From the NCBI GenBank assembly GCA_949752795.1, contig CATKHW010000366.1, forward strand, positions 248,001 through 312,000: a stretch of DNA of 64,000 nucleotides. The letters are read 5' to 3'. The translations under genes and the position numbers were made by a program. The DNA comes from Hyperoodon ampullatus. Taxonomy: Eukaryota > Chordata > Mammalia > Artiodactyla > Ziphiidae. Below the pieces are notes generated by a model, which searched no databases, was not told the origin of the DNA, and worked only from the letters and a program-made list of their open reading frames with translations. Shown piece after piece: positions 24,694-38,800 of the stretch (position 1 is the first letter of the stretch; every line of letters starts with the position of its first letter).

Positions 24694-26430
24694 TTGGCCA
24701 AAAACGGCGTATGTGTTTTCTCCTGAATATATTCAGGAGAAAACGCATACGCCCTTTTTGGCCAAGTGCATCATTGTCGAAGTTGTGCCCCTCTTCCTGT
24801 GCTTTAAAGGCGATTCCAACGTACCTCTTGAAATCTGCTTCCTGCTATTCTGCCTCGCTTTCAAGTCCGCCTCGTTGCCTTCCCTCAACAGATTTTTGGA
24901 CGATAGTTGTCCTTTATTACTCGGCCAGTTTGTGAATTGCTGTACCCCTGAGCTCCATTTTTCAACTCGTTTTTGGTGAGCTGACCGCAACTCCAAAATT
25001 TTGGTTCAGGACCTATGCTGGTTCCCGGTGGGTGGCTGAGGCTTTGGTTAATTCTTCATCCTGCTGGGAAGTTAGAGTGATATATGCCCGTCCAAATGCC
25101 TAACAGCTACTCTCTCATTGGTTCTCCCTCTTCCCTTTCATCCTCTGCCAAATTCTCAACCTGTGGGAAACGGGAGGTTAAAGGGGCTGTCTCTCCAAGT
25201 TGGGAGATTGATAGTAAAGCAGATGGAAAGTCAAACCGGAGCACCAGAAGAAGGACTATTCCTTGAATTTTAGAAACCTTTTGTATTCACAGTGTGTCCG
25301 TTCTCTAGGTTTCCCGTACTTGTTATAGCTGTAGTAATATTCCCTTCAACTTGGAGAGTTGGGACCCATGTTATGGTTTCCATGCATTATTGCTTTAAAG
25401 GGTCTGCATTTGCTCACCCAATCTCATCAATCCTCTCAGTGCAAAGTGTCCAGCCTTATGCCACATCCAGCTGTCATTGTAGATAGGGTCATTCCAGGTT
25501 TCATCAGAGACCCTGAAGGAATTGTAAAGAATTTCCCAGTTTTTTTGTTTTGTTTTTGAAATTCCTTTTTATAGTGTGTTTGAGCTGATTCTCGCTGCCA
25601 TGTTTATGCTAGTCTAGACACACTTGATTCCCTTACGGAGACACATCAGTACATAGGTTTTAAGATTTTTACTAGTCAGATATACTCCTCTGCGGGAAAT
25701 ATGGGATTTTGAGTCCCTTTCACTGAGGAAGGTGTAGGTCTTGTCTATTCCATAGTTGGTTTTTGGAACGGTACCTGTGCTTATATCAAACTCTGGTTTT
25801 ATGCATCACCCCACCTCTCCTTCCCCCTTAAGCAGGTATAAGAGTGTTTTCTAAATGTGAGACACTGTTCTCTTTCCTAACTCAGTTCAAGTGTAGCCAT
25901 GTTTACAGGATCTTCATAAGTGATATCTTATGATAAGTTTCTTTTTCTGTGTGACTTATTTCACTTAGAATCATCGTACCTGAATCCACCCATTTTGCTG
26001 CTACTGGTCTTATGACATTGATTTCATGGCTGAGGGATATTCCATCATACGAAAGTACCACAATTTTTTGAACCATTTTGATATTTCCTGGGATATTTCA
26101 GGTGTACCCAAGTTGAGGTCCTTGTAAGCAGTGCAGCCCTAAATTTTGGGGTGGCTCTGTCTTATTGATTTTCGGTTTACCAAAGGTATATTCCCTAGAC
26201 TGGAAGTGCCCTTGGCTCTGTAGCTCTGTTCTTTACTTGTTTTAGGGAACACAATGTACTCCTCCAGAGAGGCAGTTGGCAATTTACATACCGCCCTTCA
26301 GCATAACAAGACTCCCTGTTCTCCAGGGCTTGTCTTGCCTTTCTGGTTTTTCACATTTTGTGGATGTCCCTTTTGATCGGTGGGAAGTGATCCATCTTTT
26401 TGTGCAGATTTGCATTGCCCGCTTTCTTGC
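24694..26430. repeat. 1.74-kb satellite monomer M9 (1,737 bp)
   Basis: Central subtype. The palindrome (24,694-24,765) has two left-arm changes (AAAAACGGCGTATGTG). A few local changes set it apart, for example ATGTTATGGTTTCCATGC near 25,370. Confidence 0.92.
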
Positions 26431-28176
26431 TTGGCCAAAAAGGGCGTATGCGTTTTCTCCTGAATATATTCAGGACAAAAAGCATATGCCCTTTTTGGCC
26501 AAGTGCATCATTGTCGAAGTTGTGCTCCTCTTCCTGTGCTTTAAAGCTGATGCCAACGTACCTCTTGAAATCTGTTTCTTCCTATTCTGCCTCGATTTCA
26601 AGTCTGGTTCTTATTCCTCCCTCAACAGATTTTTGAACGATAGTTGTCCTTTATTGCTCGGCCAGTTTATGAATTGCTGTGCCCCTGAGCTCCGTTTTTC
26701 AACTCGTTTTTGGTGAGCTGACCGCAAGTCCAAAATTTTGGTTCAGGCCCTATGCTGGTTCCCGGTGGGTGGCTGAGACTTTGGTTAATTCTTCTTCCTG
26801 CCTGGAAATTACAGTGATATGTGCCCGTTCAAATGCCTAACAGCTACTCTCTCATTGGTTCTCCCTCTTCCCTTTCATCCTCTGCCAAATTGGCAACCTG
26901 TGCGAACCAGGAGGTTAAAGGGGCTGTCTCTCCAAGCTGGGAGGTTGATAGTAAAGCAGATGGAAAGTCAAACCGGAGCACCGGGAGAGGGACTATTCGT
27001 TGAGTTTTAGAAACCTTTCGTATGCACAGTGTGTCCGTTCTCAGGTTTCCCGTACATGTTATAGCTGTAGTAATATTCCCTTCAACCTGGAGAGTTGGGA
27101 CCCATGGAATGGCTGCCAGGCATTTGTGCTTTAATGGGTCTGCATTTGCTCACCCAATCTCACCAATCGTCTCCGTCCCAAATGTCCCTCCTTATGCCAC
27201 ATCCAGCTGTCATTGTAGATAGGGTCATTCCAGGTTTCATCAGAGACCCTGAAGGAATTGTAAATTATTTCCCAGTTCTTTGTTTTGTTTTTGAAATTCC
27301 TTTTTATAGTGGGTTTGAGCTGATTCTGGCTGCCATGTTTATGCCAGTCTAGACACACTTGATTCCCTTACGGAGACATATCAGTACATAGGTTTTAAGA
27401 TTCTTACTAGTCAGATATATTCCTCTGTGGGAAATATGGGGTTTTGAGTCCCTTTCGCTGAGGAAGGTGTCCGTCTTGTCTATTCCATAGTTGGTTTTTG
27501 GAACGGTACCTGTGCTTATATCAAACTCTGGTTTTATGCATCACCCCACCTCTCCTTCCCCCTTAAGCAGGCATAAGAGTGTTTTCTAAATGTGAGACAC
27601 TGTTCTCTTTCCTAACTCAGTTCAAGTGTAGCCATGTTTACAGGATCTTCATAAGTGATATCTTATGATAAGTTTCTTTTTCTCTGTGACTTATTTCACT
27701 TAGAATCATCGTACCTGAATCCACCCAATTTGCTGCTACTGGTCTTATGACATTGATTTCATAGCTGAGGGATATTCCATCGTACGTAAGAACCACAATT
27801 TTTTGAACGATTTTTATATTTCCTGGGATATTTAAGGTGTACCCAAGTTGAGGTCCTTGTAAGCAGTGCAGCCCTAAATTTTGGGGTGGCTCTGTCTTAC
27901 TGATTTTCATTTTTCCCAAGGTATATTCCCTAGACTGGAAGTGCCCTTGGCTCTGTAGCTCTGTTCTTTACTTGTTTTAGGGAACACAATGTACTCCTCC
28001 AGAGAGACATTTGGCAATTTACATCCCACCCATGAGCATAGCAAGGCTCCCTGTTCTCCAGGGCCTGTCTTGCCTTTCTGGTTTTTACACATTTTGTGGA
28101 TGTCCCTTTTGACCAGTGGGAAGTGATACTTCTTTGAGTGCAGATTTGCATTGCCCGCTTACTTGCTCGGCCAAAA
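26431..28176. repeat. 1.74-kb satellite monomer M10 (1,746 bp)
   Basis: Central subtype, slightly more diverged than its neighbours. The right palindrome arm is altered (CAGGACAAAAAGCATATGCCC) while the left arm is the usual one. Confidence 0.92.
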
Positions 28177-29902
28177 AGGGCGTATGCGTTTTCTCCTGAA
28201 TATATTCAGGAGAAAACGCATACGCCCTTTTTGGCCAAGTGCATTATTGTCGAAGTTGTGCCCCTCTTCCTGTGCTTTAAAGGCGATACCAACGTACCTC
28301 TTGAAATCTGTTTCCTGCTATTCTGCCTGCCTTTCAAATCCGCCTCGTTTCCTTCCCTCAACAGATTTGTGGATGACAGTTGTCCTTTATTACTCTGCCA
28401 GTTTTTGAATTGCTGTGCCCCTGAGCTCCATTTTTCAACTCGTTTTTTTGTGAGCTGAACGCAAGTCCAAAATTTTGGTTCAGGACCTATTCTGGTTCCC
28501 GGTGGGTGGCTGAGACTTTTGGTAATTCTTCCTCCTGCCGGGAAATTAGAGTGACATGTGCCCGTCCAAATGCCTAACAGCTACTCTCTCCTTGGTTCTA
28601 CCTCTTCCCTTTCATCCTCTGCCAAATTGGCAACCTGTGCGAACCAGGAGGTTAAAGGGGCTGTCTCTTCAAGTTGGGAGACTGATAATAAAGCTGTTGG
28701 AAAGTCATACCAGTGCACCAGGAGAGGGACTATTCTTTGAGTTTTAGAAACCATTTGTATACACAGTGTGTCCTTTCTCTAGGTTTCCCGTACATGTTAT
28801 AGCTGTAGTAATAGTTCCTTCTACCTGGAGATTCGGGACCCATGGAATGGGTGCCATGCATTATTGCTTTAAAGGGTCTGCATTTGCTCACCCAATCTCA
28901 CCAATCGTCTCAGTCCCAAGTGTCCAGCCTTATGCCTCATCCAGCTGTCGTTGTTGATAGGGTCATTCCAGGTTTCATCAGAGACCCTGAAGGAATTGTA
29001 AAGAATTTCCCTGTTTTTTGTTTTGTTTTTGAATTTCCTTTTCTAGTGTGTTTGAGCTGATTCTCGCTGCCATGTTTATGCCAGTCTAGACACACTTGAT
29101 TCCCTTACGGAGACATATCAATACATAGGTTTTAAGATTCTTACTATTAAGATATATTCCTCTGTGGGAAATATGGGGTTTTGAGTCCCGTTCACAGAGG
29201 AAGTAGTAGGTCTTGTCTATTCTGTATTTGGATTATGGAACCGTACCTGTGCTAATATCAAACTCTGGTTTTATTCATCACCCCACCTCTGCTTTTCCCT
29301 TAAGCATGCATAAGAGTGTTTTCTAAATATGAGACTCTGTTCCCTTTCCTAATTTATTCCATGTGTAGCCATGTTTATATACCATTCATAAGTGATATCT
29401 TATGATAAGTTCCTTTTTCTGTGTGATTTTTTCAGTTAGAATCATCGTACATGAATCCCGTCTTTATGCTGCTACTGGCCTTATGACATTGACTTCATGG
29501 CTGAGGGATATTCCATCATACGTATGTACCAAAATTTCTTTACCATTTTTGTCTTTCCTGGGATATATAAGGTGTCCCGAAGTCGAGGTTCTTGTAAGCA
29601 GTGCTGCCATAAATTTTGGGGTGGCTGTGTCTTATTGATTTTCAATTTTCCCAAGGTATATTCCCGTGACTGGAAGTGCCTTAGGTTGTGAAGCACTGTT
29701 GTTTACTTCTTTTTGGGAACACAATGTACTCCTCCAGAGTGGCTGTTTGCAATTTACATCCCACCCATCCGCATAACAAGGCTCCCTCTTCTCCAGATCC
29801 TGTCTTGCCTTTCTTGTTTTTACACATTTTATGGATGTCCCTTTTGACCGGTTGGAAGTGATACTTCTTTGTAGTGCAGATTTGCATTGTGCGGTTGCTT
29901 GG
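28177..29902. repeat. 1.74-kb satellite monomer M11 (1,726 bp)
   Basis: Transitional. The first part, including a palindrome with a single change (TCGGCCAAAAAGGG), is of the central subtype. From about 29,160 the L1-derived part shifts to the edge subtype (for example TCTGTATTTGGATTATGGAACCG), as in M12 and M13. Confidence 0.88.
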
Positions 29903-31640
29903 TTGGCCAAAATGGGCGTATGCGTTTTCTCCTGAATATATTCAGGAGAAAACGCATGCGCCCTTTATGGACAATTCCATAATTGTCGAAGTTGTGATGC
30001 TTTTCCTGTGTTTAAAGGCGATTCCAATGTACTTCTGGAAATCTGTTTCGTGCACTTCTGCCTCACTTTCAAGTCCGCCTCATGGCTTTGTCTCAACAGA
30101 TTTTTGGAAGAGAGTAGTCCTTTATAACTCTGCAAGTTACTGAATTTCTGTGCCCCTGAGCTCCATTTTTCAACTCGCGTTTTTGTGAGCTGACTGCCAA
30201 TCCACAATTTTGCTTCAGGACCTATACTGGTTCCATTGGGGGGGCTGGCTCAGAGTTTGTTAATTCTTCTTCGTGACGGGAATTTAGAGTGACATGTGGC
30301 CATCCAAATGCCTACAGCTACTCTCTAATTGTTTCTCCCTCTTCCCTTATATCCTCTGCACAACGTGCCAACTGTGCGAACCAGGAGGTTAAAGGTGCTG
30401 ACTCTCCAATTTGGGAGATTGATACTAAAGCAGTTGGAATGTCAAACTGGTGCACAAGGAGAGAAAAAAATTAGTAGAGTTTTAGAAACCTTTCACCATC
30501 AGATGGTGTCCATTCTCTAGGTTTCCCATACATGTTATAACTGTAGTGATATTCCCTTCTACCTGGAGAGTTGGGAACCATGGAATGGGTGCCAGGTATT
30601 ATTGCTTTAAACGGTCTGCATTTTCTCACCCAATCTCACCAATCCTCTCAGTCCCAAGTGACCAGCCTTATGCCACATCCAGCTGTCGTTGTAGATAGGG
30701 TCATTCTAAGTTTCATCAGAACCCCTGAAGGTATTGTGTAAGAATTTCACTGTTTCTTTGTTTTGTTTTGAAATTCCTTTTTATAGTGGGTTTGAGCTGA
30801 TTCTCACTGCCGTGTTTATGTCGTTCTAGACACACTTGGTTACCTTATGGAGACATATCAATACATAGGTTTTAAGATTCTTACTAGTCAGATATACTAC
30901 TCTGCGGGGAATAGGGGTGTTGAGCCCCATTCAGTGAGGAAAGAGTTGGTCTTGTCTATTCTGTATTTGGATTATGCAACCGTACCTGTGCTAATATCAA
31001 ACTCTGGTTTTATGCATCACCCCACCTCTCCTTTCCTCTTGAGCAGGCATAAGAGTGTTTTCTAAATGTGAGACTCTTCTCTTTCCTAATTCAGTTCATG
31101 TGTAGCCATGTTTACAAGACCTTCATAAGTGATATCTTATGATAAGTTTCTTTTTCTGTGTGACTTATTTCAGTTAGAATCATCGTACATGAATCCACTC
31201 ATTATGCTGCTACTGGCTTTATGACATTGATTTCATGGGTGAGGGATATTCCATCGTATGTATGTACCACAATTTCTTTACTATTTTTGTCTTTCCTGGG
31301 ATATTTAAGGTGTCCCGAAGTCGAGGTTCTTGTAAGCAGTGCTGCCATATATTTTGGGTTGGCTGTGTCTTATTGATTTTCAATTTTCCCAAGGTATATT
31401 CCCATGACTGGAAGTGCCTTAGGTTGTGAAGCTCTGTTGTTTAATTCTTTTAGGGAACACAATGCACTCCTCCAGAGTGGCTGTTGGCAATCTACATCCC
31501 ACCCATCAGCATAACAAGGCTCCCTGTTCTCCAGAGCCCCTCTTGCCTTTCTGGTTTTTACCCATTTTACGGATATCCCTTTTGACTGGTGGGAAGTGAT
31601 ACTTCTTTGTAGTGCAGATTTGCATTGTGCGGTTGCTTGG
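29903..31640. repeat. 1.74-kb satellite monomer M12 (1,738 bp), edge subtype
   Basis: Edge subtype. The palindrome starts GGTTGGCCAAAATGGGCG and ends CGCATGCGCCCTTTATGG. The GGTTGGCC start is closer to the mariner-like end sequence than the CTTGGCC of central monomers. Very similar to M13. Confidence 0.88.
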
Positions 31641-32881
31641 TTGGCCAAAATGGGTGTATGCGTTTTCTCCTGAATATATTCAGGAGAAAACGCATGCGCC
31701 CTTTATGGACAATTCCATAATTGTCGAAGTTGTGATGCTTTTCCTGTGTTTAAAGGTGATTCCAATGTACTTCTGGAAATCTGTTTCGTGCAAATCTCCC
31801 TCATTTTCAAGTCCGCCTCATGGCTTTTCCTCAACAGATTTTTGGAAGAGAGTAGTCCTGTATAACTCTGCAAGTTACTGAATTTCTGTGCCCCTGAGCT
31901 CCATTTTTCAACTTGTGTTTTTGTGAGCTGACCGCAAACCCACAATTTTGCTTCAGGACCTATACTTGTTATGGGGTTGGGGCAGGCTGAGAATTTGGTT
32001 AATTCTTCTTCGTGACGGGAAATTAGAGTGACATGTGCCCGTCCAAATGCCTACAGCTACTCTCTCATTGGTTCTCCCTCTTCCCTTATATCCTCTGCAC
32101 AATGTGCCAACTGTGCGAACCAGGAAGTTATAGGGGCTGACTCTCCAAGTTGGGAGATTGATATTAAAGCAGTTGGAATGTCAAGCTGGAGCACATGGAG
32201 AGAAAAAAATTAGTAGAGTTTTAGAAACCTTTCACCATCAGAGGGTGTCCATTCTCTAGGTTTCCCATACATGTTATATCTGTAGTGATATTCCCTTCTA
32301 CCTGGAGAGTTGGGAACCATGGAATCAGTGGCAGGCATTATTGCTTTAAAGCGTCTGCATTTTCACACCCAATCTCACCAATCCTCTCAGTCCCAAGTGA
32401 ACAGCCTTATGCCACATCCAGCTGTTGTTGTAGATAGGGTCATTCCAAGTTTCATCAGAACCCCTGAAGGTATTGTGTAAGAATTTCACTGTTTCTTTGT
32501 TTTGTTTTGAAATTCCTTTTTATAGTGGGATTGGGCAGATTCTCACTGCTCTCTTTATGTCATTCTAGACACACTTGGTTCCCTTATGGAGACATATCAA
32601 TACATAGGTTTTAAGATCCTTACTAGTCAGATATATTTCTCTGTGGGGAATAGGGGTGTTGAGTCCCATTCACTGAGGAAGGAGTCGGGCTTGTATCTTC
32701 TGTATTTGGATTATGGAATGGTACCTGTGTTAATATCAAACTCTGGTTTTGTGTGTCTCCCCACCTCTCCTTCCCCCTTAAGCAAGCATAAGAGTGTTTT
32801 CTAAATCTGAGACTCTGTTCTCTTTCCTAATTCAGTTCATATGTAGCCAGGTTTACATTCCCTTCATAAGTGATATCTTAT
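31641..32881. repeat. 1.74-kb satellite monomer M13, truncated by the minisatellite
   Basis: Edge subtype like M12. It runs normally for 1,241 bp and stops after AAGTGATATCTTA, where the second minisatellite block begins. The remaining roughly 0.5 kb, comprising the last part of the L1 segment, is missing on this side. Confidence 0.88.
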
Positions 32882-35800
32882 ATCAGAATGCACCATGGCC
32901 CTTGTCATAATAATGCTCCATGACCCCTGTCATCACAATGCTCCATTCCCTGGTTATCACAATGCTCCATGTCCCTTGTCATAACAATTCTCCACGTACT
33001 TGTCATCACAATGCTACATGACACTTCTCATCACAAAGTTACATGCTCGTGTCATCACAATTCTCCATGCACTTGTCATTGCAATGTTCCATGACCCCTG
33101 TCATAGCAAGCTCCAAGTGTTTGTCATCACAATGCTTCACGACTTTATCATCAAAATTCTCAATGGCACTTTTCATCACAATGTTCCGTACCCTTGTCAT
33201 CAGAATGCTCCTTGCCCTTGTCATCACAGTGCTCCATGACCCCTGTCATCACAATGCTCCCTGACACCTGTCATCAAAATGCTTCATGCCCCTTGTCATT
33301 ACAGTGCTCCATGATGCTCGTCATCACAATTACCCAAGGTCTTCTCATCACAATGCTCCACGGCTTTGCCATCACAATGCTCCATGCCCTGGTCATCTCA
33401 AAGCTCAATGTCCCTTGTCCTCACAATTCTCCACGTCCTTGTCATCACAATGCTCCATGGCACTTCTCATCCCAATGTTATATGCTCTTGTCATAACAAT
33501 ACTCCATGCACTTGTCATCACAATGCTCCATGACCCCTGTCATAGGAAGCTCCATCCGCTTGTCATCACAATGTTTCACGACATGGACATTAAAATTATC
33601 AATGGCCCTTGTCATCTCAATGCTCCATGCGCTTATCATCACAATGCTCCTTTACCTTTGTCACAACAAACCTCCATGACACTTGGCATCACAATGCTCC
33701 GTGCTATTGTCATCACAATGGAACATGACATATGTCATCACAATGCTCCCTGACACCTGTCTTCACAATACTCCATGACCTTGTCACCACAATGCTCCAT
33801 GCCCTTGTCATCACAATGTGCCATGCCCACTGTCATCAAAATAATCCATGAAACTTGTCAGACCAAAGCTCCATGCCACCTTTCATCACAATGCTCCATG
33901 AACCCTGTCATCACAATGCACCATGCCCATCATCATAATGCTTCATGCTCTTGTCATCACAATGAAATCAAAATGATCCATGACCTCTCTCATCACAATG
34001 CTCCAAACCCTTGAGATCACAATGTTCCATAACACTTGTCATCACAATACCCCATGACGCTACTCATCACAATTATCCATGGACTTCTCATCACAATGCC
34101 CAATGACATTTGTCATCACAATGCGCAATACATATGTCATCACAATGCTCCCTGACTCTTGCCATCAGTATGCTCCCTGAACCCTTTCATGACAAGGCTC
34201 CATGCCTTTTTCATCACAATGATCCATGCCATTTTCATCACAATGCTCCAAGACCCCTGTAATCACAATGCTCCATGCCCTTGTCATCACAAAGCTCCAT
34301 GATGCATGTCATCAGAATGCTCCATGGCCTTCTCATCACAATGCTCCATGCCCTTGTCATCACAATGCTCCAAGACCCCTGTAATCACAATGGTCCATGC
34401 CCCTTTTCATCAGAATGCTCCATGAGACTTGTCATCACAAGGCTCCATGGTCTTCTCATCACAATGCTCCAGGACATTGTCATCAAAATGCCCCATTCCC
34501 TTATCATCACAATGCTCCATGACCCCTGTCATCACAATACTCCATGAACATTTTCAGCCCAATGCTCCATGACCTTCTCATCACAATGCTCCATGACCAA
34601 TATCATCACAATGCTCCATGACCACAGTCATCACAACGCTCAACATCACCTGACAACACAATGATCCGGGACTCTTGTCATCACAATGCTCCATTCCCTA
34701 GTCATCACAATGCTCCATGACCCCTGTCATCACAATACTCCATGAACATTTTCAGCCCAATGCTCCATGACACTTGTCATCACAATGATGCATGCCCTTG
34801 TCATCCCAGTGCTCCATGACCCCTGTAATCACAATGCTCCGTGACGCTTGTCATCACAGTGCTCCATGACACCTGTCATCACAATGCTCCATGCCTTTGT
34901 CAGCAAAATGCTACATGACCTTGTCATTACAATGTTCTATGCACTTGTCATCACAATACTCCATTACCATTGCCATCACAATCCTCCATGAAACTTGGGA
35001 TCACATTGCTCCATGCCCTTGTCATCACAATGCTCCATGCTCCTTGAAATCAAAATGATCCATGACCTCTGTCATCACAATGCTCCAAACCCTTGTGATC
35101 ACAATGTTCCATAACACTTGTCATCACAATGCTCCATGAAGCCTGTCATCACAATACTGCATGCCCTTTTCATCACAATGCTCCATGACCTTTGTCATCA
35201 CAATTCTCGATACACTTGTCATCACAATGCTCCCTGACACTTGTCGTCAGAATGCTCCTTGAACCCTGTCACAAAAAGGCTCCATGCCTTTTTCATCAAA
35301 ATGCACCATGCCGTTTTCATCACAATGCTCCATGCCATTGTCATCAAAATACTCCACAAGCTTGTCATCAGAATGCTCCATGTCCCTTGTCATCACAATT
35401 TTCCATGCACTTGTCAGCACAATGCTCCCTGGCCCTTGTCATCACAATGCTCCAAGCCATTGTCATCACAATGCTCCATTACCTTTGTCATCAGAATCCT
35501 CCATGACACTTGGCATCACAATGCTCCATGGCATTGTCATCACAATGGGCCATTACATATGTCATCACAATGCTCCCTGACACCTGGCTTCACAATAATG
35601 AATGACCTGGTCATCACAATGCTCCATGCCCTTGTCATCACAATGCGCCATTCCAACTGTCATCGCAATAATCCATGAAACTTATTAGACCAATGCTCCA
35701 TGCCCTTGTCATCACAATGCCCCATGACCTTGTTATCACAATGCTCCATGACCCCTGTCATCACAATGCTCCGTGACTCCAGTCATCACAAGGCTTCATG

Positions 35801-38800
35801 ATCTTTGTCATCACAATGGTCCATGTCCTTGTCATCAACAGTCTCTGTGACCTTTTTAACCACAATGCTTCATGAACTTTTCATCACAATGCTCTTTGAC
35901 CCTTGTCATCACAATGCTCTATGCCTTTCTCAGCACAATGCTCCATGACCCATGTCATCACAAGGCACCATGCGCTTGTCGTCACAGTGCTCCACAATCT
36001 TGTCATCACAATGCTCCATAAACATTGTCATCACAATGCTCCATGCACTTCAAATCAAAATGCTCTCTCACCACTGATATCACAATGTTATATCACTATT
36101 CATCACAATACTCCCTGAACCCTGTCATCACAATGTTCCATGACTCCTGTCATCACAATGCTACATGCACTTACCATTACAATGTTTGATGATCCCTGAC
36201 ATCACAATGTTCCATAACCCCTGTCATCAAAATGCTCCATGACCCTTTTCATCAAAATGCTCCATGACCCCTGACATCACAATGTTACATAACGCCTCTC
36301 ATCAAAATATTCCATGACCCTTTTCATCAAATTGGTTCATGACAATGTCATCACAATGCTAGCTGCCCTTCTCATCACAATGCACCACGCCCTTGTCATC
36401 AAAATGCTCCATGACCTTTGTCATCACAAAGCTCCATGACCCTTGGCATCACAATGCTCCATGCCATTGTCATCACAATACTCCATGAAACCTCTCATCA
36501 CATTGTTCCATGCAATTGTCATCAAAAAGCTCCATGGTGCTTGTCATCACACTGCTCGATGCCCTTCTCATCACAATGCTCCATGCCCTTGTCATTACAA
36601 TCCTCCATGACCCATGTATCACTGTGTTCCGTGCCATTGTCATCACAATGCTCCATGCCCACTCTCATCACAATAATCCATGAAACTTTTCAGACAAATG
36701 TTCCATGCCCTTGTCATCACAATGCTCCATTACCCCTGTCATAACAATGCTCCATGAAACCTGCCATCACAACGTTCCACGGCCTTGTCATCACAAGGCT
36801 CCATGACCCTTGTCATCACAATGCTCCAAGACACCTGTAATCACAGTGCTCCATGCCCTTGTCATCACAAAGCTCCATGATGCATGTCATCAGAATGCTC
36901 CATGCCCTTGCCATCACAATGCTCCATTACCCCTGTGATAACAATGCTCCATGACCCCTGCCATCACGATGTTCCATGGCCTTGTCATCACAAGGCTCCA
37001 TGACCCTTCTCATCACAATGCTCCAAGACCCCTGTAATCACAATGCTCCATGTCCCTTTTTATCTCAATGATCCATGAACCCTGTCATCACAATGCACCA
37101 TGCCCATCATCATAATGCTTCAGGCTATTGTCATCACAATGAAATCAAAATGCTCCATGACCTCTGTCGTAACACTGCTCCAAACCCTTGTGATCACAAT
37201 AATCCATAACACTTGTCATCACAATGCCCCATGACGCTCGTCATCACAATTATCTATGGTCTTCTCTTCACAATGCTCCATGACCTTTGTCATCACAATG
37301 CTCAATACACTTGTCATCAAAATGCTCCCTGACACTTGTTCTCTGTATGCTCCTTGAACCCTGTCATGACAAGGCTCCATGCCTTTTTCATCACAATGAT
37401 CCATGCCTTTTTCATCACAATGCTCCAAGACGCCTGTAATTACAATGCTCCATGCCCTTGTCATCACAAAGCTCAATGATGCATGTCATCAGACTGCTCC
37501 TTGGCCTTCTCATCACAATGCTCCATGCCCTTGTCATCACAATTTTCCAAGACACTCTAATCACAATGCTCCATGCCCCTTTTCATCAGTATGCTCCAGG
37601 AGACGTGTCTCACAAGGCTCCATGGTTTTCTCATCACAATGCTCCAGCACCTTGTCATCACAATGCTTCACGACCTTGTCATGAAAATTTTCAATGGCCC
37701 TTGTCATCATAATGCTCCAAAACCTAGTCATCACAATGCTCCATTATATTTGTCATCACAATCCTCCATTACATTTGGCATCACAATGCTCCATGCCATT
37801 GTCATCGCAATGGACCATGACATATGTCATCACAATGCTCCCTGACACCTGTCTTCACAATACTCCATGACCTTCTCATCACAATGCCCCATGCCCTTGT
37901 CATCACAATGCCCCTTGCCCACTGTCATCACAATAATCTATTAAACTTGTCAGACCAATGCTCCATGCCCCTGTCATCACAATGCTCCATGCCCTTGTCA
38001 TCACAATGCTCCATGACCCCTGTCATCACAATGCTCTGTGACTCCAGTCATCACAATGCTTCATAACATTTGTCATCACAGTGGTCCATGCCCACATCAT
38101 CACAAGGCTCTGTGACCTTTGTAACCACAATACTTCATGAACTTTTCATCACAATGCTCCGTGACACTTGTCATCACAATGCTCCATGCCTTTGTCAGAA
38201 CAATGCTCCATGACCCTTGTCATCACAATGTGCCACATGATTATCATCACAACGGTCCACAACCTTGTCATCGTAATGCTCCATAAACCTTGTAATCACA
38301 ATGCTCCATGCACTTCTCATCAAAATGCTCTCTCAACAGAGATATCACAATGTTCCATCACTAGTCATCACAATAATCCCTCACCCCTGTAATCACAATG
38401 TTCCATGACCCCTGTCATCACAATGCTACATCCCCTTATCATCACAATGTTCCATGACCCCTGACATCACAATGTTCCATAACCCCTGTCATCAAAATGC
38501 TCCATGACCCTTTACATCCCAAAGCTCCATGACCCCTGACATCACAATGTTCTATAACCCCTGTCATCAAAATGTTCCATTACACTTTTCATCAAATTGC
38601 TGCATGACCCTGTCATCAAAATGCTCCCTGTCCTTCTCATCACAATGCACCACGCCCTTGACATCAAAATGCTCCATGACTTTTGTCATCACAAACCTCC
38701 ATAACCCTTGGAAGCACAATGTTCCATGAAACCTCTCATCACATTGTTCCATGCTCTTGTCATCACAAAGCTCCATGATGCTTGTCAAAACAATGTACGA

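Noticed and set aside
12501..28458. A 104-codon plus-strand frame (and 87- and 93-codon minus-strand frames) present in most 1.74-kb monomers
   Set aside because: It runs straight through the palindrome and L1-derived sequence. It is shared only because the monomers are near-copies, and it is disrupted in M7 and M8 and in the old monomers.
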